Shown: positions 27,155 through 36,543 of the stretch, one piece after another
How the letters are laid out: the number at the start of each line of letters is the position of its first letter
Numbering within the stretch: the first letter of the stretch is position 1
Assembly: GCF_000582785.1 (NCBI RefSeq)
Contig: NZ_HG931173.1
Coordinates: 929,387 to 993,386, forward strand
DNA from: Candidatus Blastococcus massiliensis AP3
Lineage (GTDB): Bacteria; Actinomycetota; Actinomycetes; Mycobacteriales; Geodermatophilaceae
Direction of reading: 5' to 3'
Length of the DNA: 64,000 bases
Position numbers and translations under genes: made by a program
Notes under the pieces: generated by a model
What the model was told of the DNA's origin: nothing
What the model saw: only the letters and a program-made list of their open reading frames with translations
Databases searched by the model: none

Positions 27155-28426
27155 TCAGCCGAGGAGCAGCGCCTCGGCCCGATCGGCCGCGCTCGGTCGC
27201 GTGCGCGCCTCCTCGGCCAGCGTGCCGGCGAACCGGCGCGCAGCCGCACCGTAGGCGGGATCGTCCAGCACCTCCCGGACGGCGTCCGCTATCCGCTCCG
27301 GGGAGGCGTCCTGCGGCACCCGCACGCCCGCGCCGAGACGCAGCACCCGCGCGGTGTTGTCCTTCTGGTCCCGTCCCATCGGCATGCAGACCAGGGGCAC
27401 ACCGGCGGCCAGCGCCTTGAGGACGCTGCCGTGGCCGGCGTGCGTGAGGGCCACGGCCGTCTCGGCCAGTACGGCGCGGTGCGGGGCTGCCCGGACCACC
27501 CGCACGTTGCCCGGAGCCGGGATCTCGGCCGGGTCGACCGCCCGGCCTGTGGTGATCAGCCCCCGTACCGGGAGCCGGCCCAACGCGTCCGCCACCCGGC
27601 GCAGGAGGCCGACCTGGTCCTGGTAGATCGAGCTGGTCGCGACCAGCGCGAGGGGCTCGTCCCCCGGCGGCCGCCAGTCCACGCCCAGGGCCCAGTCCGG
27701 ATCGCCCAGGTGGGGCCCGACGAAGTGGACGTTGGCCGGGATCGCGGGGGCCGGGAAGTCGAACGAGGGGCTGGTCATCACCAGCACCGCGCGGCAACGG
27801 TCGAACAGCTCGAACAGATCGCGCACCGGGGCCAGCTCCTGGGCGGCGAGCACGGCGTTCACGCCGGGGACGATCCGGTCGGTCACCGCTCGCACCGCGC
27901 GCCGGGCGACGGCGTCGCGGGCCCGACCCACGACACCCCGACCGGGCTGCCATCCCGACATCATCACCGGCAGCCCCGGCGTGGGACGCGGGTAGACGTT
28001 CGCCACGAGTGCGGCCGTGGGCAACCCGGTCGCCTGGGCGCCGATCAGCAGCCCCGGCAGGGTGTCGGCCAGCACGGCGTCCACCCGGTGCGCCCTGGCG
28101 GCGGCGACCACGTCGTCGGCGAACCGCCCGGCGGGTCCCAGGAGCACGCGGTCGCGAGCGGTCCGCAGCTGGCGCAGCGGGCCGCCGCTCTCGAGGTCGG
28201 TGATCATGGCGGTCTGGTCGGCGACCGTGTCGAGGCGCGGCGCCGTCGACCAGGCGGTAAACCCGCAGCCGGCGGCGCGCGCGGAGTCCGCCGTCATCGG
28301 ATCGCCGACCACCTCGACGTCGTGTCCCCGCCGCACGAGCTCGCCCGCCAGACCCAGGTTGGGAGGCAGCGTGCCACCGACGTCGATCACGGCCAGCAGG
28401 AATCGGCCGCGGCGCTGTCCTGCCAT
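27155..28426 (-). CDS. GT1-family glycosyltransferase (macrolide/UDP-glycosyltransferase type)
   Basis: The 423-residue enzyme has a GT-B fold. The acceptor domain starts LLAVIDVGGTLPPNLGLAGELVRRGHDV, and the donor domain carries APHRAVLAETAVALTHAGHGSVLKALAAGVPLVCMPMGRDQ, the H-G-G-like UGT signature (here HAGHGS) followed by the sugar-contact D-Q. Such enzymes transfer a sugar from a nucleotide donor to a small hydrophobic acceptor and often inactivate macrolides. No membrane helix is seen. It lies upstream of the UvrA-like gene, which fits a resistance pair, though neither substrate is known. Confidence 0.86.
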   Translation of the reverse strand: MAGQRRGRFLLAVIDVGGTLPPNLGLAGELVRRGHDVEVVGDPMTADSARAAGCGFTAWSTAPRLDTVADQTAMITDLESGGPLRQLRTARDRVLLGPAGRFADDVVAAARAHRVDAVLADTLPGLLIGAQATGLPTAALVANVYPRPTPGLPVMMSGWQPGRGVVGRARDAVARRAVRAVTDRIVPGVNAVLAAQELAPVRDLFELFDRCRAVLVMTSPSFDFPAPAIPANVHFVGPHLGDPDWALGVDWRPPGDEPLALVATSSIYQDQVGLLRRVADALGRLPVRGLITTGRAVDPAEIPAPGNVRVVRAAPHRAVLAETAVALTHAGHGSVLKALAAGVPLVCMPMGRDQKDNTARVLRLGAGVRVPQDASPERIADAVREVLDDPAYGAAARRFAGTLAEEARTRPSAADRAEALLLG

Positions 28427-28543
28427 GTGCCTGCGTCCTGGTCTCGGGGCGGGCCGTCAGCATCCCGCCCGCGTGTTCCGCTGTGAAGACGGTCGGACCC
28501 GGAAGAGCGGCGCCGTCGTTCAGTCCGCTGGCACCATGGCGGG

Positions 28544-29653
28544 ATGAGGGCGGCGCCGCGGGTCGCACAGGTGGTGCTGACCCTCGTGCTCCCCCTGCTG
28601 CTCGTCACGGCCCTCGTGGCCGCCGCCGTGGCCGTCGTCCCGGGGTGGCGGGCGGCGGCCAAGGCCCCGGCGGTGCTCGGCGAGGCCTTCGGTTTCGACC
28701 CGCCGCGGCCGCTGGCGCCCGACGTCGAGCGGATCGACGACGAGATCGCCGGTGTGCCGGTCGACCGCTACTCCCCCGGCCGGGCCGCGCCCCCGCTCCT
28801 CGTCGTCCCGGGTGCGGCGGAGGAGGGCCGCGACGACGACCGGGTCATCGATCTGGCCACATCACTGGCCCGCGCGGACCGGGAGGTCGTCGTCCCGGAG
28901 CTCGCGTTGTACGGACAGACGCTCGACACCGAGGACGTCGAGCGGGTCGTGCGGATCGCCGAGCACCTGTGCGAGCGGGACGGCGGGCTGGTGCTGTTCG
29001 GCTTCTCGTTCGGCGGCTCGCTGGCTCTGCTCGCCGCCGCCGACGAGCGGGTCGCCGGATGCATCGACCTGGTGGCCTCGTTCGGCGCCTACGCCGACCT
29101 CGTGGGCGTCGTCCAGGCGGCGGCGACGGGGGTGTCGCTGGTGGAGGGGCAGGAGCATCCCTGGACGGCGGCGGACGAGGACACGGTCCGGGACGTGCTC
29201 GACGCCGCCGCCGTCGACCTGGTGCCCGCACGGGAGCGCGCACCGCTGCGCGCGGCGCTCGACCGCCGGGATCCTGCCGGCCTGGGCCCCGCCGCGCTGG
29301 CCGTCTACCGGATGGTCACGACCGAGGACCCCGCCGAGGTCCCCGACCTCGCCGAGCGGTTGCCGGCCGAGCAGCGCGCACTGCTCGAGGACCTCTCCCC
29401 GGTCACGGTCGCCGGCGGCGTCTCCGCACCGATCATCGCCGTGCACGCCCGGGACGACCCGACCGTTCCCCACGCCGAGCTGCGGCGGCTGCAGCGGGCG
29501 TTCCCGGACGCCCGCACGACGACGGTCGAGTCGTTCCAGCACGTCGACCTCGAGGCCGGCGCCGACACCGTCGCGCTCGTGGGGGACCTGATCGCGGCGT
29601 GGCAGTTCATGGCCGCGGTCCTGCGGCCCCAGGAGCGGTGGCCCTGGGAGTAG
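28544..29653 (+). CDS. Alpha/beta hydrolase with N-terminal membrane anchor
   Basis: The 369-residue protein has one N-terminal hydrophobic segment (VLTLVLPLLLVTALVAAAVAVV), then an alpha/beta-hydrolase fold. GFSFGGS supplies the nucleophile Ser in a GxSxG elbow, HARDDPTVP the acid, and SFQHVDLE the catalytic His. The anchor would place it on the outer face of the membrane. The substrate is unknown. It is divergent from the glycosyltransferase gene with 117 nt between starts. Confidence 0.82.
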   Translation: MRAAPRVAQVVLTLVLPLLLVTALVAAAVAVVPGWRAAAKAPAVLGEAFGFDPPRPLAPDVERIDDEIAGVPVDRYSPGRAAPPLLVVPGAAEEGRDDDRVIDLATSLARADREVVVPELALYGQTLDTEDVERVVRIAEHLCERDGGLVLFGFSFGGSLALLAAADERVAGCIDLVASFGAYADLVGVVQAAATGVSLVEGQEHPWTAADEDTVRDVLDAAAVDLVPARERAPLRAALDRRDPAGLGPAALAVYRMVTTEDPAEVPDLAERLPAEQRALLEDLSPVTVAGGVSAPIIAVHARDDPTVPHAELRRLQRAFPDARTTTVESFQHVDLEAGADTVALVGDLIAAWQFMAAVLRPQERWPWE

Positions 29654-29681
29654 GCCGGGGGCACCGGCACCCCGCGTCCGC

Positions 29682-30347
29682 TCACATGTCGCGGTAGCGG
29701 ACGGCCGCCTCGAGCCCCTTGCGCAGCCAGTCCTCCTTGACCGGCCGACCCGGCTGGGAGAAGACGGCGTAGGCCTTGGTGTCGCGCTGGTAGCGCCAGC
29801 CCTCGGCGAGCGGGCCCACGTCGTAGGCGTCGTAGCCGATCGCGTCGAGGAAGTCGGTCACCGTCTCCTTGGCCCCGGCGTCGTCCCCCGCGATGGCGAG
29901 GACGGACCGGTCGGGGTCACCGGCGGGCTCGGCCAGCGGGACCATCCCCGCGGCGGGGACGTTGTTGAAGCACTTGACCACCCGCGACTCCGGCAGGTGC
30001 GCCTGCAGCAGCTCGCTGACCGTCGTCGACTCGTCGTCGAGCTCCGGGATCTGGCCGTCGCGCTGCGCGTAGTAGTTGTTGGTATCGATGACGACCTTGC
30101 CGCGCAGCGGCTCCACGGGAACCTCGCGGTAGGCCTTCAGCGGCACCGAGACGACGACGAGGTCGCCCGCTTCGGCTGCCTCGGCCGGGGTCGCCGCCCG
30201 AGCGTTCGGGCCGAGCTCCGCGACGAGGTCGGCGAGGGTCTCCGGCCCGCGGCTGTTGCTGAGCACCACGTCGTAGCCGGCCGCGACCGCCAGGCGCGCG
30301 ATCCCGCTGCCGATGAGTCCGCTGCCGATGAGCCCGAGAGTCGTCAT
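29682..30347 (-). CDS. NADPH-dependent F420 reductase-like oxidoreductase
   Basis: The 221-residue protein has an N-terminal Rossmann motif GLIGSGLIGSGIARLAVAAGYDVVLSNSRGPE, where SNSR at the end of the second strand is the usual NADPH-type site. Later motifs (VVIDTNNYYAQRDG, KCFNNVPAAGM) match the F420-dependent NADP reductase/pyrroline-5-carboxylate reductase-like family. It may reduce coenzyme F420 or a quinone-like compound with NADPH. It ends 29 bases from the convergent hydrolase gene. Actinobacteria have several such paralogues, so the true substrate is unsure. Confidence 0.78.
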   Translation of the reverse strand: MTTLGLIGSGLIGSGIARLAVAAGYDVVLSNSRGPETLADLVAELGPNARAATPAEAAEAGDLVVVSVPLKAYREVPVEPLRGKVVIDTNNYYAQRDGQIPELDDESTTVSELLQAHLPESRVVKCFNNVPAAGMVPLAEPAGDPDRSVLAIAGDDAGAKETVTDFLDAIGYDAYDVGPLAEGWRYQRDTKAYAVFSQPGRPVKEDWLRKGLEAAVRYRDM

Positions 30348-30395
30348 GCCCCTCGCAAGCCGGGCGTGACGCAGGCCATTCCCGGGCCGCCGTGC

Positions 30396-30530
30396 TCAGC
30401 GGCCGGGCGGCCGATTCTCGGACCGTCCCTCGACGGCGCCCTGGCTCACCAGGCTCGCGATGGCCGTGGCCAGGCCGCCCCAGATCACCACCATCGCGAC
30501 GACCATCATGACGATCGCACTGGCGCTCAT
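30396..30530 (-). CDS. Methionine/alanine import NSS transporter small subunit (MetS-like)
   Basis: This 44-residue frame encodes MSASAIVMMVVAMVVIWGG, one transmembrane helix, and a short polar tail ending ENRPPGR. Its ATG overlaps the stop of the NSS transporter gene (ATGA at 30527-30530). Single-helix proteins of this size immediately downstream of an actinobacterial NSS transporter are the small subunit of the methionine/alanine importer described in Corynebacterium glutamicum (MetP with MetS). It would sit in the membrane with the large subunit. Confidence 0.85.
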   Translation of the reverse strand: MSASAIVMMVVAMVVIWGGLATAIASLVSQGAVEGRSENRPPGR

Positions 30531-32146
30531 CGCTGACCTCCTTCGACGTGGCCGGTGTCAGGGGCCGCCGGCGCAGACGCACCCAGCGGCACGGCCGGAT
30601 CGGACCCTGGTGGCGGACCGTCCAGGTGGGTGCCCGCCCGCCACGGCAGGCGGGCGAGGACGAAGGCGACGATCGGCAGTGCCAGGACCATCAGCCAGCC
30701 GAACGTCAGCAGCAGCCAGGTGGGGTAGCCCTCGTAGGGCTCGGCGAGGTCGTCCCGCAACGCGAAGACGAGCACGATGGCCAACCCCAACGGGGCGACG
30801 ACGCTGATGAGCACGCGCCAGCCGGTGCCCAGCCGTGGCCGGCCGTGGACGTTGAGGTGCTCGGCAAGGGCGGGCAGGGCCCGGAGCACCCAGGCGACGA
30901 CCAGCATGCTGATCAGCGCGACGACGAGGATGCCGTACTGGTTGACGAAGCGGTCGACGACGTCGAGCACGTAGATGCCGCTCGTCGTGCTGAACAGCAC
31001 GAGGCTCAGCACCGCCGTCGGGATCACGACCGCGAGGGTCGCGGTGAGCCGGCCGGTGTCGAGCTTGTCGCGGACGGCGGAGATCACGACCTCGATGACG
31101 CTGATCAGCGAGGTGATGCCGGCGATGACCAGGGACCCGAAGAACAGGACGCCGATGAGGGCACCGCCCGGAGCCTCGCTGATGATCGTCGGGAACGCGA
31201 TGAAGGCCAGCCCGATCCCGTCGCTCGCCACCTCGTCGACCGCGACGCCATTGGCCTGGGCCATGAAGCCCAGCGCGGCGAACACCCCGATGCCGGCCAG
31301 CAGCTCGAAGCTGGAGTTCGAGAAGCCGACGACGAGACCGGAGCCGGTCATGTCCTCCCGGCGGCGGACGTACGACGCGTACGTGATCATGATGCCGAAG
31401 CCGATGGACAGCGAGAAGAAGATCTGGCCGAATGCGGCGGCCCAGACCGAGGCCGAGGTGAGCGCCGACCAGTCGGGTGTGAACAGCGCGTCCAGTCCGG
31501 AGCCCGCCCCCGGCAGGAACAGCGCCCGCACGACGAGCGCGACGAAGGCGAGCACCAGCACGGGGATGAAGACGAGCGAGACCGCGCCGATGCCCCGCTG
31601 GACGCCCAGGGCCATGACCGCCAGCACGACCAGCCAGACGATCAGGAGAGGCACCAGCACCCCGGCGACGACGTCGGTGGTGACCTCGACGTCGTCGCTG
31701 AGCTGGAGGAACTCGCCGAAGAAGAAGGCGTCGGGGTCGTCGCCCCAGGCTTCGTCGAGCGAGAAGAAGGTGTAGCGCAGCGCCCAGGCCAGCACCGCGG
31801 CGTAGTAGACCGCGATGACGAAGCAGATGCCCACCTGCCACCAGCCGAACCCCTCGCTCCCGCGGCGCAGGCGGGCGAACGAGAGCGGCGCGGACCCCCG
31901 GTGCCGGTGCCCGAGCGCGTAGTCCAGCAGCAGGAACGGGATGCCCGCGGTCAGGAGTGCGACCAGGTAGGGCAGCAGGAAGGCGCCCCCGCCGTTCTCG
32001 TAGGCGACGTAGGGGAAGCGCCAGATGTTGCCCAGCCCTACGGCCGAGCCGATCGCCGCCAGGATGAAGACCCTGCGGGAGCTGAAGCCGCCCCGCCGTT
32101 GCTCCTGGGTCTCCTGGTCGTTCGCCCGCCCTGCCGTCGCGCTCAT
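30527..32146 (-). CDS. Sodium-dependent amino acid transporter, NSS family (MetP-like)
   Basis: The 539-residue membrane protein starts with the NSS signature FILAAIGSAVGLGNIWRFPYVAYENGGGAFLLPY, where the unwound first helix binds sodium and the amino acid. About 11-12 hydrophobic helices follow. The cytosolic C-terminal tail is Pro/Gly/Ala-rich. GGGAGG five bases ahead supports the ATG at 32146. With the overlapping small subunit gene it is likely a Na+/methionine or alanine symporter. Confidence 0.92.
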   Translation of the reverse strand: MSATAGRANDQETQEQRRGGFSSRRVFILAAIGSAVGLGNIWRFPYVAYENGGGAFLLPYLVALLTAGIPFLLLDYALGHRHRGSAPLSFARLRRGSEGFGWWQVGICFVIAVYYAAVLAWALRYTFFSLDEAWGDDPDAFFFGEFLQLSDDVEVTTDVVAGVLVPLLIVWLVVLAVMALGVQRGIGAVSLVFIPVLVLAFVALVVRALFLPGAGSGLDALFTPDWSALTSASVWAAAFGQIFFSLSIGFGIMITYASYVRRREDMTGSGLVVGFSNSSFELLAGIGVFAALGFMAQANGVAVDEVASDGIGLAFIAFPTIISEAPGGALIGVLFFGSLVIAGITSLISVIEVVISAVRDKLDTGRLTATLAVVIPTAVLSLVLFSTTSGIYVLDVVDRFVNQYGILVVALISMLVVAWVLRALPALAEHLNVHGRPRLGTGWRVLISVVAPLGLAIVLVFALRDDLAEPYEGYPTWLLLTFGWLMVLALPIVAFVLARLPWRAGTHLDGPPPGSDPAVPLGASAPAAPDTGHVEGGQR

Positions 32147-32243
32147 GCGGCCTCCCGCGTCCCGACTCGCACAGTCGAGGACGAGGATGACAGGACTCGC
32201 GCGCTCCGGCAGACCGGAAGCCGGCGCTGGCACGATGCAGGCC

Positions 32244-32462
32244 ATGACGCACTCGCCGGGAGGCTTCGCCTACGAGGTCCTCGGGGACGACGTCGTCATC
32301 ACCCACCACGCCCGCCGGGCGACGACGCTGCGCTCGGCAGCGGCGCGGAAGTTCCTGGCCGACGTCGAGGTGGAGGACCCGCAGCACCTCATGGCGAGGC
32401 TGACCGGCAACTACAAGCGGGGCAACGAACGCGTCGCCAGGCAGCACCCGAGGAACCGGTAG
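32244..32462 (+). CDS. Small conserved-looking protein of unknown function
   Basis: This 72-residue protein has a beta-rich start (GFAYEVLGDDVVITHHARRATTL) and a basic helix-rich end (NYKRGNERVARQHPRNR). No membrane segment or known motif. It is divergent from the NSS transporter gene with 97 nt between starts. The regular codon use argues it is real; function is unknown and nucleic acid binding is only a guess from the basic tail. Confidence 0.6.
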   Translation: MTHSPGGFAYEVLGDDVVITHHARRATTLRSAAARKFLADVEVEDPQHLMARLTGNYKRGNERVARQHPRNR

Positions 32463-32593
32463 CGGCCCTCGCGCGCCCCGGAGGCCGCCGGCGCACTCCG
32501 CTCACCCGCAGCGAGTCGCGACTCACCATCGGCGACGTCCTCCTGGCATGGTGAGGCCGCTCCCGCGGCCCCCCACCCAGCGAAAGAGACCTC

Positions 32594-33766
32594 GTGACCT
32601 CCACCCGCACCCAGTCCCTGCGCGCGCTCGCGGCTCTCGCACTGCTCGGATCCCTCGTGGCCGGCTGCTCGAGCGAGGACTCCGCGCAGGCCGACGACTC
32701 GGCGCAGACCTCGTCGACCCCGGAGCGCGAGTACGACTTCTCGGCGGTCGAGCCGATCATCGAGGCGTTCATCGCCGAGCACGGCCTGAACGGCGCCGGT
32801 CTGGTCGTCGTCGAGAAGGACGACGGGATCGTGGGCGAGCAGTACTTCGGCGACGTCGACGCCGACCGGGTGTCGCTGGTCGCCTCGGCGTCGAAGATGG
32901 TCACGGCCGGGGTGCTCGTCCGCCTCGCCGACCAGGGCGTGCTCGACCTCGATCAGCCGATCGCCGAGTACGTCGACTGGGCGGAGGGGCACAACCCCGA
33001 GGTCACCGTCGCCCAGCTGCTCTCGAGCAGCTCCGGCCTGGTGGGGCTCATGCCCAACCCCACCTACGGGCCCTACATCTGCCAGTTCGTCCCGACGGCG
33101 AAGATGCAGGACTGCGCGGGCACCGCCTGGGCGACGCCCGACGACGACGCCGACATCGTGGCGCCGGACACCGAGTGGCGCTACGGCGGCGTGCAGTGGC
33201 AGATCGCCGGGGCCGTGGCCGAGACGGTCTCGGGCAAGCCGTGGTCGGAGCTGCTCGAGGAGACCTACATCGAGCCGTGCGGCGTCGAGTCGCTCGGCTA
33301 CAACAACCACTGGGCCCAGATCGGCGACGGCCTGTCGGGCTACCCGGACGAGTTCGGGGGCGACCCGGGCACGCTGGCGCCGACCGAGAACCCGCACATG
33401 GAGGGTGGGCTGTACATCGACCCGGTCGACTACGGCGAGCTGCTCCTTCTGCACCTGCGCGAGGGGCGGTGCGGCGACACGCAGGTCCTGGAGCCGGAGT
33501 CGGTCGAGCGGATGCACGCCGACCGGGTCGGGGAGACGTACGGCGGGGAGACCATGACCGGCGCGGGCTACGGCTTCGGCTGGTGGGTCGACCGCGACGA
33601 CACCGGCCGCATCACCGACCCCGGCGCGTACGGGACCCTGCCGTGGCTCGACCTCGACGACGACTTCGGCGCCTACCTCGTGCTCGAGGCCGAGGCGGAG
33701 CTCGGCCTGATGCTGGCGGCGCAGCTGTACGACGAGGTCGAGGCCGCCGTCGCCGCCGCGCGGTGA
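32594..33766 (+). CDS. Serine hydrolase lipoprotein (beta-lactamase class C / penicillin-binding protein-like)
   Basis: The 390-residue protein has a lipoprotein signal with lipobox VAGC (Cys24) followed by a Ser/Asp/Gln-rich linker. The serine hydrolase domain has SASK (SxxK) as active-site Ser/Lys, and WRYGGVQW where class C enzymes have the YxN/YSN motif, with Gly in place of Asn. A KTG-like third motif is not obvious. It may be an esterase or D-amino-peptidase-like enzyme on the outer membrane face rather than an antibiotic hydrolase. GTG start. Confidence 0.83.
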   Translation: MTSTRTQSLRALAALALLGSLVAGCSSEDSAQADDSAQTSSTPEREYDFSAVEPIIEAFIAEHGLNGAGLVVVEKDDGIVGEQYFGDVDADRVSLVASASKMVTAGVLVRLADQGVLDLDQPIAEYVDWAEGHNPEVTVAQLLSSSSGLVGLMPNPTYGPYICQFVPTAKMQDCAGTAWATPDDDADIVAPDTEWRYGGVQWQIAGAVAETVSGKPWSELLEETYIEPCGVESLGYNNHWAQIGDGLSGYPDEFGGDPGTLAPTENPHMEGGLYIDPVDYGELLLLHLREGRCGDTQVLEPESVERMHADRVGETYGGETMTGAGYGFGWWVDRDDTGRITDPGAYGTLPWLDLDDDFGAYLVLEAEAELGLMLAAQLYDEVEAAVAAAR

Positions 33767-33795
33767 CACCGCAGGCGCCGGCAGCGCGGCCGTGA

Positions 33796-35424
33796 TCAGG
33801 ACATGTGGGGGTAGGCGTAGTCCTTCGGCGGGACGAACGTCTCCTTGATCGACCGCGGCGAGACCCAGCGCATCAGGTTGGCCGCGGCTCCGGCCTTGTC
33901 GTTCGTGCCGGACGCCCGGCTGCCGCCGAAGGGCTGCTGTCCGACGACCGCGCCGGTCGGCTTGTCGTTGACGTAGAAGTTGCCGGCGGCGAACCGCAGC
34001 TCCTCGCTCGCCCACGCGATCGCGGCCCGGTCGCGTGCCAGGACGGCGCCGGTGAGTGCGTAGGGCGCCACGCTCTCCAGCTGGCGGGTGACCGTCTCGA
34101 AGTCGCCGTCGTCGTAGACGTGCAGGGCGAGGATCGGACCGAAGCACTCGGTGCTGAACATCTCGTCGGTCGGGTCGACCCCCTCGACGATCGTCGGCCG
34201 GACGAACCAGCCGACCGAATCGTCGGTCCGGCCGCCCACGAGGACGTCGAGGGAGTCGGTCGACCTGGCACGGGCGAGAGCGGTCTCGTGCCGGGCGAAC
34301 GCGCGGTCGTCGATGACCGCACCCATGAAGGTGGACAGGTCGGTGACGTCGCCCATGGGGATCGCCTCGATCTCACCCAGCAGGTCGTCCCGCATCCGGT
34401 TCCACAGCGAACGGGCGACGTAGGCGCGCGAGGCGGCCGAGCACTTCTGCCCCTGGTACTCGAAAGCCCCTCGGATGAGCGCCGTGCGGACGACGTCGGG
34501 ATCGGCGGAGGCGTGCGCCAGCACGAAGTCCTTGCCGCCGGTCTCCCCCACGATGCGGGGGTAGGACCGGTAGCCCGCGATGTTGCGGCCGACCTCGCGC
34601 CAGAGGTGCTGGAACGTGGCCGTGGAACCGGTGAAGTGGATGCCGGCCAGGTCGGGCGAGGCGAGCGCGACCTCGGAGACGGCGAGCCCGTCGCCGGGGA
34701 GCATGTTGATGACCCCCGGCGGCAGGCCGGCCTCCTCGAGCAGTTCCATGGTCAGCGAGGCGGCGAGCTGCTGCGTGGGCGACGGTTTCCAGAGCACCGT
34801 GTTGCCCATGAGCGCGGGCGCGGTCGGGAGGTTCCCGGCGATCGCGGTGAAGTTGAACGGCGTGATCGCGTAGACGAAGCCCTCGAGCGGGCGGTGGTCC
34901 GTGCGGTTCCACGTGCCCGTGCTGTTCGCGATGGGCTGCTCGGCGAGGATCCGGGCCGCGTAGTGGACGTTGAACCGCCAGAAGTCGACGAGCTCGCAGG
35001 CGGAGTCGATCTCGGCCTGGAAGGCGGTCTTCGACTGCCCCAGCATGGTGGCGGCGTTCAGCCGTTGCCGCCAGGGACCGGCCAGCAGGGCGGCGGCCTT
35101 CAGGAGGACCGCGGCGCGCTCGTCGAACGGCATCGCCCGCCACGCCGGTGCGGCGTCGACCGCGGCACGGACGGCGGCCTGCGCGTCGGCCTGGGTGGCG
35201 GCCGTGAACGTGGCCAGGACGTGTCGGTGGTCGTGCGGCTGGACGACGACGGTCTCCTTCCCGCCGCCCGCCCGCCAGGAACCGCCCACGTACGCGGTGA
35301 GCGTCCGTTGGGTGGCCTCCTGCTCCGCCAGCTCGGCGAGCAGCGCCTCGCGCTCGCGAGTGCCGGGTGCGTAGGTCAGCTGCGGTTCGTTGACCGGGGC
35401 CGGCGGGGTCGTGGTGGCGTCCAT
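33796..35424 (-). CDS. pruA: L-glutamate gamma-semialdehyde dehydrogenase (1-pyrroline-5-carboxylate dehydrogenase)
   Basis: This 542-residue aldehyde dehydrogenase has the catalytic Cys328 in EYQGQKCSAASR and the general base Glu294 in GETGGKDFVLAHA, with ITPFNFTAIAGNLPTAPALMGNTVLWKPS as the NAD-binding core. This is the group-specific form of P5C dehydrogenase (P5CDH type 1, about 540 residues). It oxidises glutamate semialdehyde to glutamate, the second step of proline catabolism. The proline dehydrogenase gene lies 28 nt upstream in the same operon, supporting the assignment. Confidence 0.96.
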   Translation of the reverse strand: MDATTTPPAPVNEPQLTYAPGTREREALLAELAEQEATQRTLTAYVGGSWRAGGGKETVVVQPHDHRHVLATFTAATQADAQAAVRAAVDAAPAWRAMPFDERAAVLLKAAALLAGPWRQRLNAATMLGQSKTAFQAEIDSACELVDFWRFNVHYAARILAEQPIANSTGTWNRTDHRPLEGFVYAITPFNFTAIAGNLPTAPALMGNTVLWKPSPTQQLAASLTMELLEEAGLPPGVINMLPGDGLAVSEVALASPDLAGIHFTGSTATFQHLWREVGRNIAGYRSYPRIVGETGGKDFVLAHASADPDVVRTALIRGAFEYQGQKCSAASRAYVARSLWNRMRDDLLGEIEAIPMGDVTDLSTFMGAVIDDRAFARHETALARARSTDSLDVLVGGRTDDSVGWFVRPTIVEGVDPTDEMFSTECFGPILALHVYDDGDFETVTRQLESVAPYALTGAVLARDRAAIAWASEELRFAAGNFYVNDKPTGAVVGQQPFGGSRASGTNDKAGAAANLMRWVSPRSIKETFVPPKDYAYPHMS

Positions 35425-35452
35425 GATTGCTCCAGAGACGGGGTCGTGAGAG

Positions 35453-36379
35453 TCAGCGACCGGCGAGGGCGCGGAGGAAGAAGACGACGTTCGCGGGGCG
35501 CTCGGCCAGCCGGCGCATGAGGTAGCCGTACCAGTCGGTCCCGAACGGGACGTACACGCGCATCGTGTCCCCGCGGTCCCGCACCTGCCGCTGGAGGTCG
35601 GTGCGGACCCCGAAGAGCATCTGCACCTCCCAGTCGCCCGGTGCGCGCCCGTGCCGGGCGGCGCTCGCCCGTGCGTGCTCGAGCATCGCGGGGTCGTGGG
35701 TAGCGATCATCGGGTGGCAGCCAGAGGCCATGAGCGCCTCGATCTGGCGCGCGTAGGCCCGGTCGACGTCGCGCTTGCGCTCGTGGGCGACGGTCCCGGG
35801 CTCGCGGTAGGCCCCCTTGACCAGACGCACCCGGGCCGGGGGGTCGGCGACGGCCGCGATGTCGCCGTCGGTCCGCCGCAGGTTCGACTGGAGGACGGTG
35901 GCGACCCAGGGGAACGTCGCGCGGAGCTGCTCGCCGATGCGCAACGTCGAGTCGACCGTGGTGTGGTCCTCCATGTCGAGGGTGACCGTGCTGCCCACGC
36001 TGGCGGCGACCTCGCAGATGCCGTGGGCGTGCTCGGCCGCCATGGCCTCGCCTCCCTGGGGCAGCGCCCGCCCCAGGGCGGAGAGCTTGAGCGAGACGTC
36101 GGCGCCGCTCGCCAGTCCCCGCTCGTCCAGCAGCTGCAGGAGGTCCACGTACGCCTGGCCGGTCCGTCGGGCGCCCCCGCCGTCGACGACGTCCTCGCCC
36201 AGAACGTCGATGCTCACGCGCATGCCGCTCGCGGCGAGAGCGGCCGCGACCTCGACCGCGTCACGGCTGGTCTCCCCCGCCACGAACCGGTCGACGACCC
36301 GCCGGGTGAGCGGGAAGGTCTCGACCAGGTGCCGGCTGCGAGAGCTCCGCGAGGCGCGGTCGAGGAGAGCACTGATCAC
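35453..36379 (-). CDS. Proline dehydrogenase
   Basis: The 308-residue flavoprotein has the TIM-barrel motifs of monofunctional proline dehydrogenases: VTLDMEDHTT, VLQSNLRRTDGD, RVRLVKGAYREP, MIATHDPAML, and the C-terminal WYGYLMRRLAERPAN that binds proline. It oxidises proline to pyrroline-5-carboxylate with FAD and feeds electrons to the quinone pool. AGGAG five bases ahead of the GTG fixes the start. It is the first gene of a two-gene operon with pruA. Confidence 0.94.
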   Translation of the reverse strand: MISALLDRASRSSRSRHLVETFPLTRRVVDRFVAGETSRDAVEVAAALAASGMRVSIDVLGEDVVDGGGARRTGQAYVDLLQLLDERGLASGADVSLKLSALGRALPQGGEAMAAEHAHGICEVAASVGSTVTLDMEDHTTVDSTLRIGEQLRATFPWVATVLQSNLRRTDGDIAAVADPPARVRLVKGAYREPGTVAHERKRDVDRAYARQIEALMASGCHPMIATHDPAMLEHARASAARHGRAPGDWEVQMLFGVRTDLQRQVRDRGDTMRVYVPFGTDWYGYLMRRLAERPANVVFFLRALAGR

Positions 36380-36441
36380 GCTGACTCCTGAGCGGGTGCG
36401 GTCCGGCGGCTCATCGTCGGCTCCGCGCCCGCCGACGGCAA

Positions 36442-36478
36442 GAGCCGGGGACACCGCGGTGCGCGGTGTCCCCGGCTC
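36442..36478. terminator. Strong 16-bp hairpin
   Basis: GAGCCGGGGACACCGC (36442-36457) pairs perfectly with its complement at 36463-36478 around a 5-nt loop. It lies between the M14 peptidase gene and proline dehydrogenase and probably separates the two minus-strand transcripts. Confidence 0.75.
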
Positions 36479-36491
36479 CTGCCGGACGGCA

Positions 36492-36531
36492 CGGGAGCCG
36501 GACGCCGGGTCTGCTCGGCGTCCCGCTCCCG
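36492..36531 (-). terminator. Second hairpin, just after the M14 peptidase gene
   Basis: CGGGAGC and GGACGCCG pair with CGGCGTCC and GCTCCCG, with one C-C mismatch between the two halves. It begins 12 bases past the peptidase stop, so it and the 36442-36478 hairpin form a tandem terminator. Confidence 0.7.
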
Positions 36532-36543
36532 CACACCCTGCGG

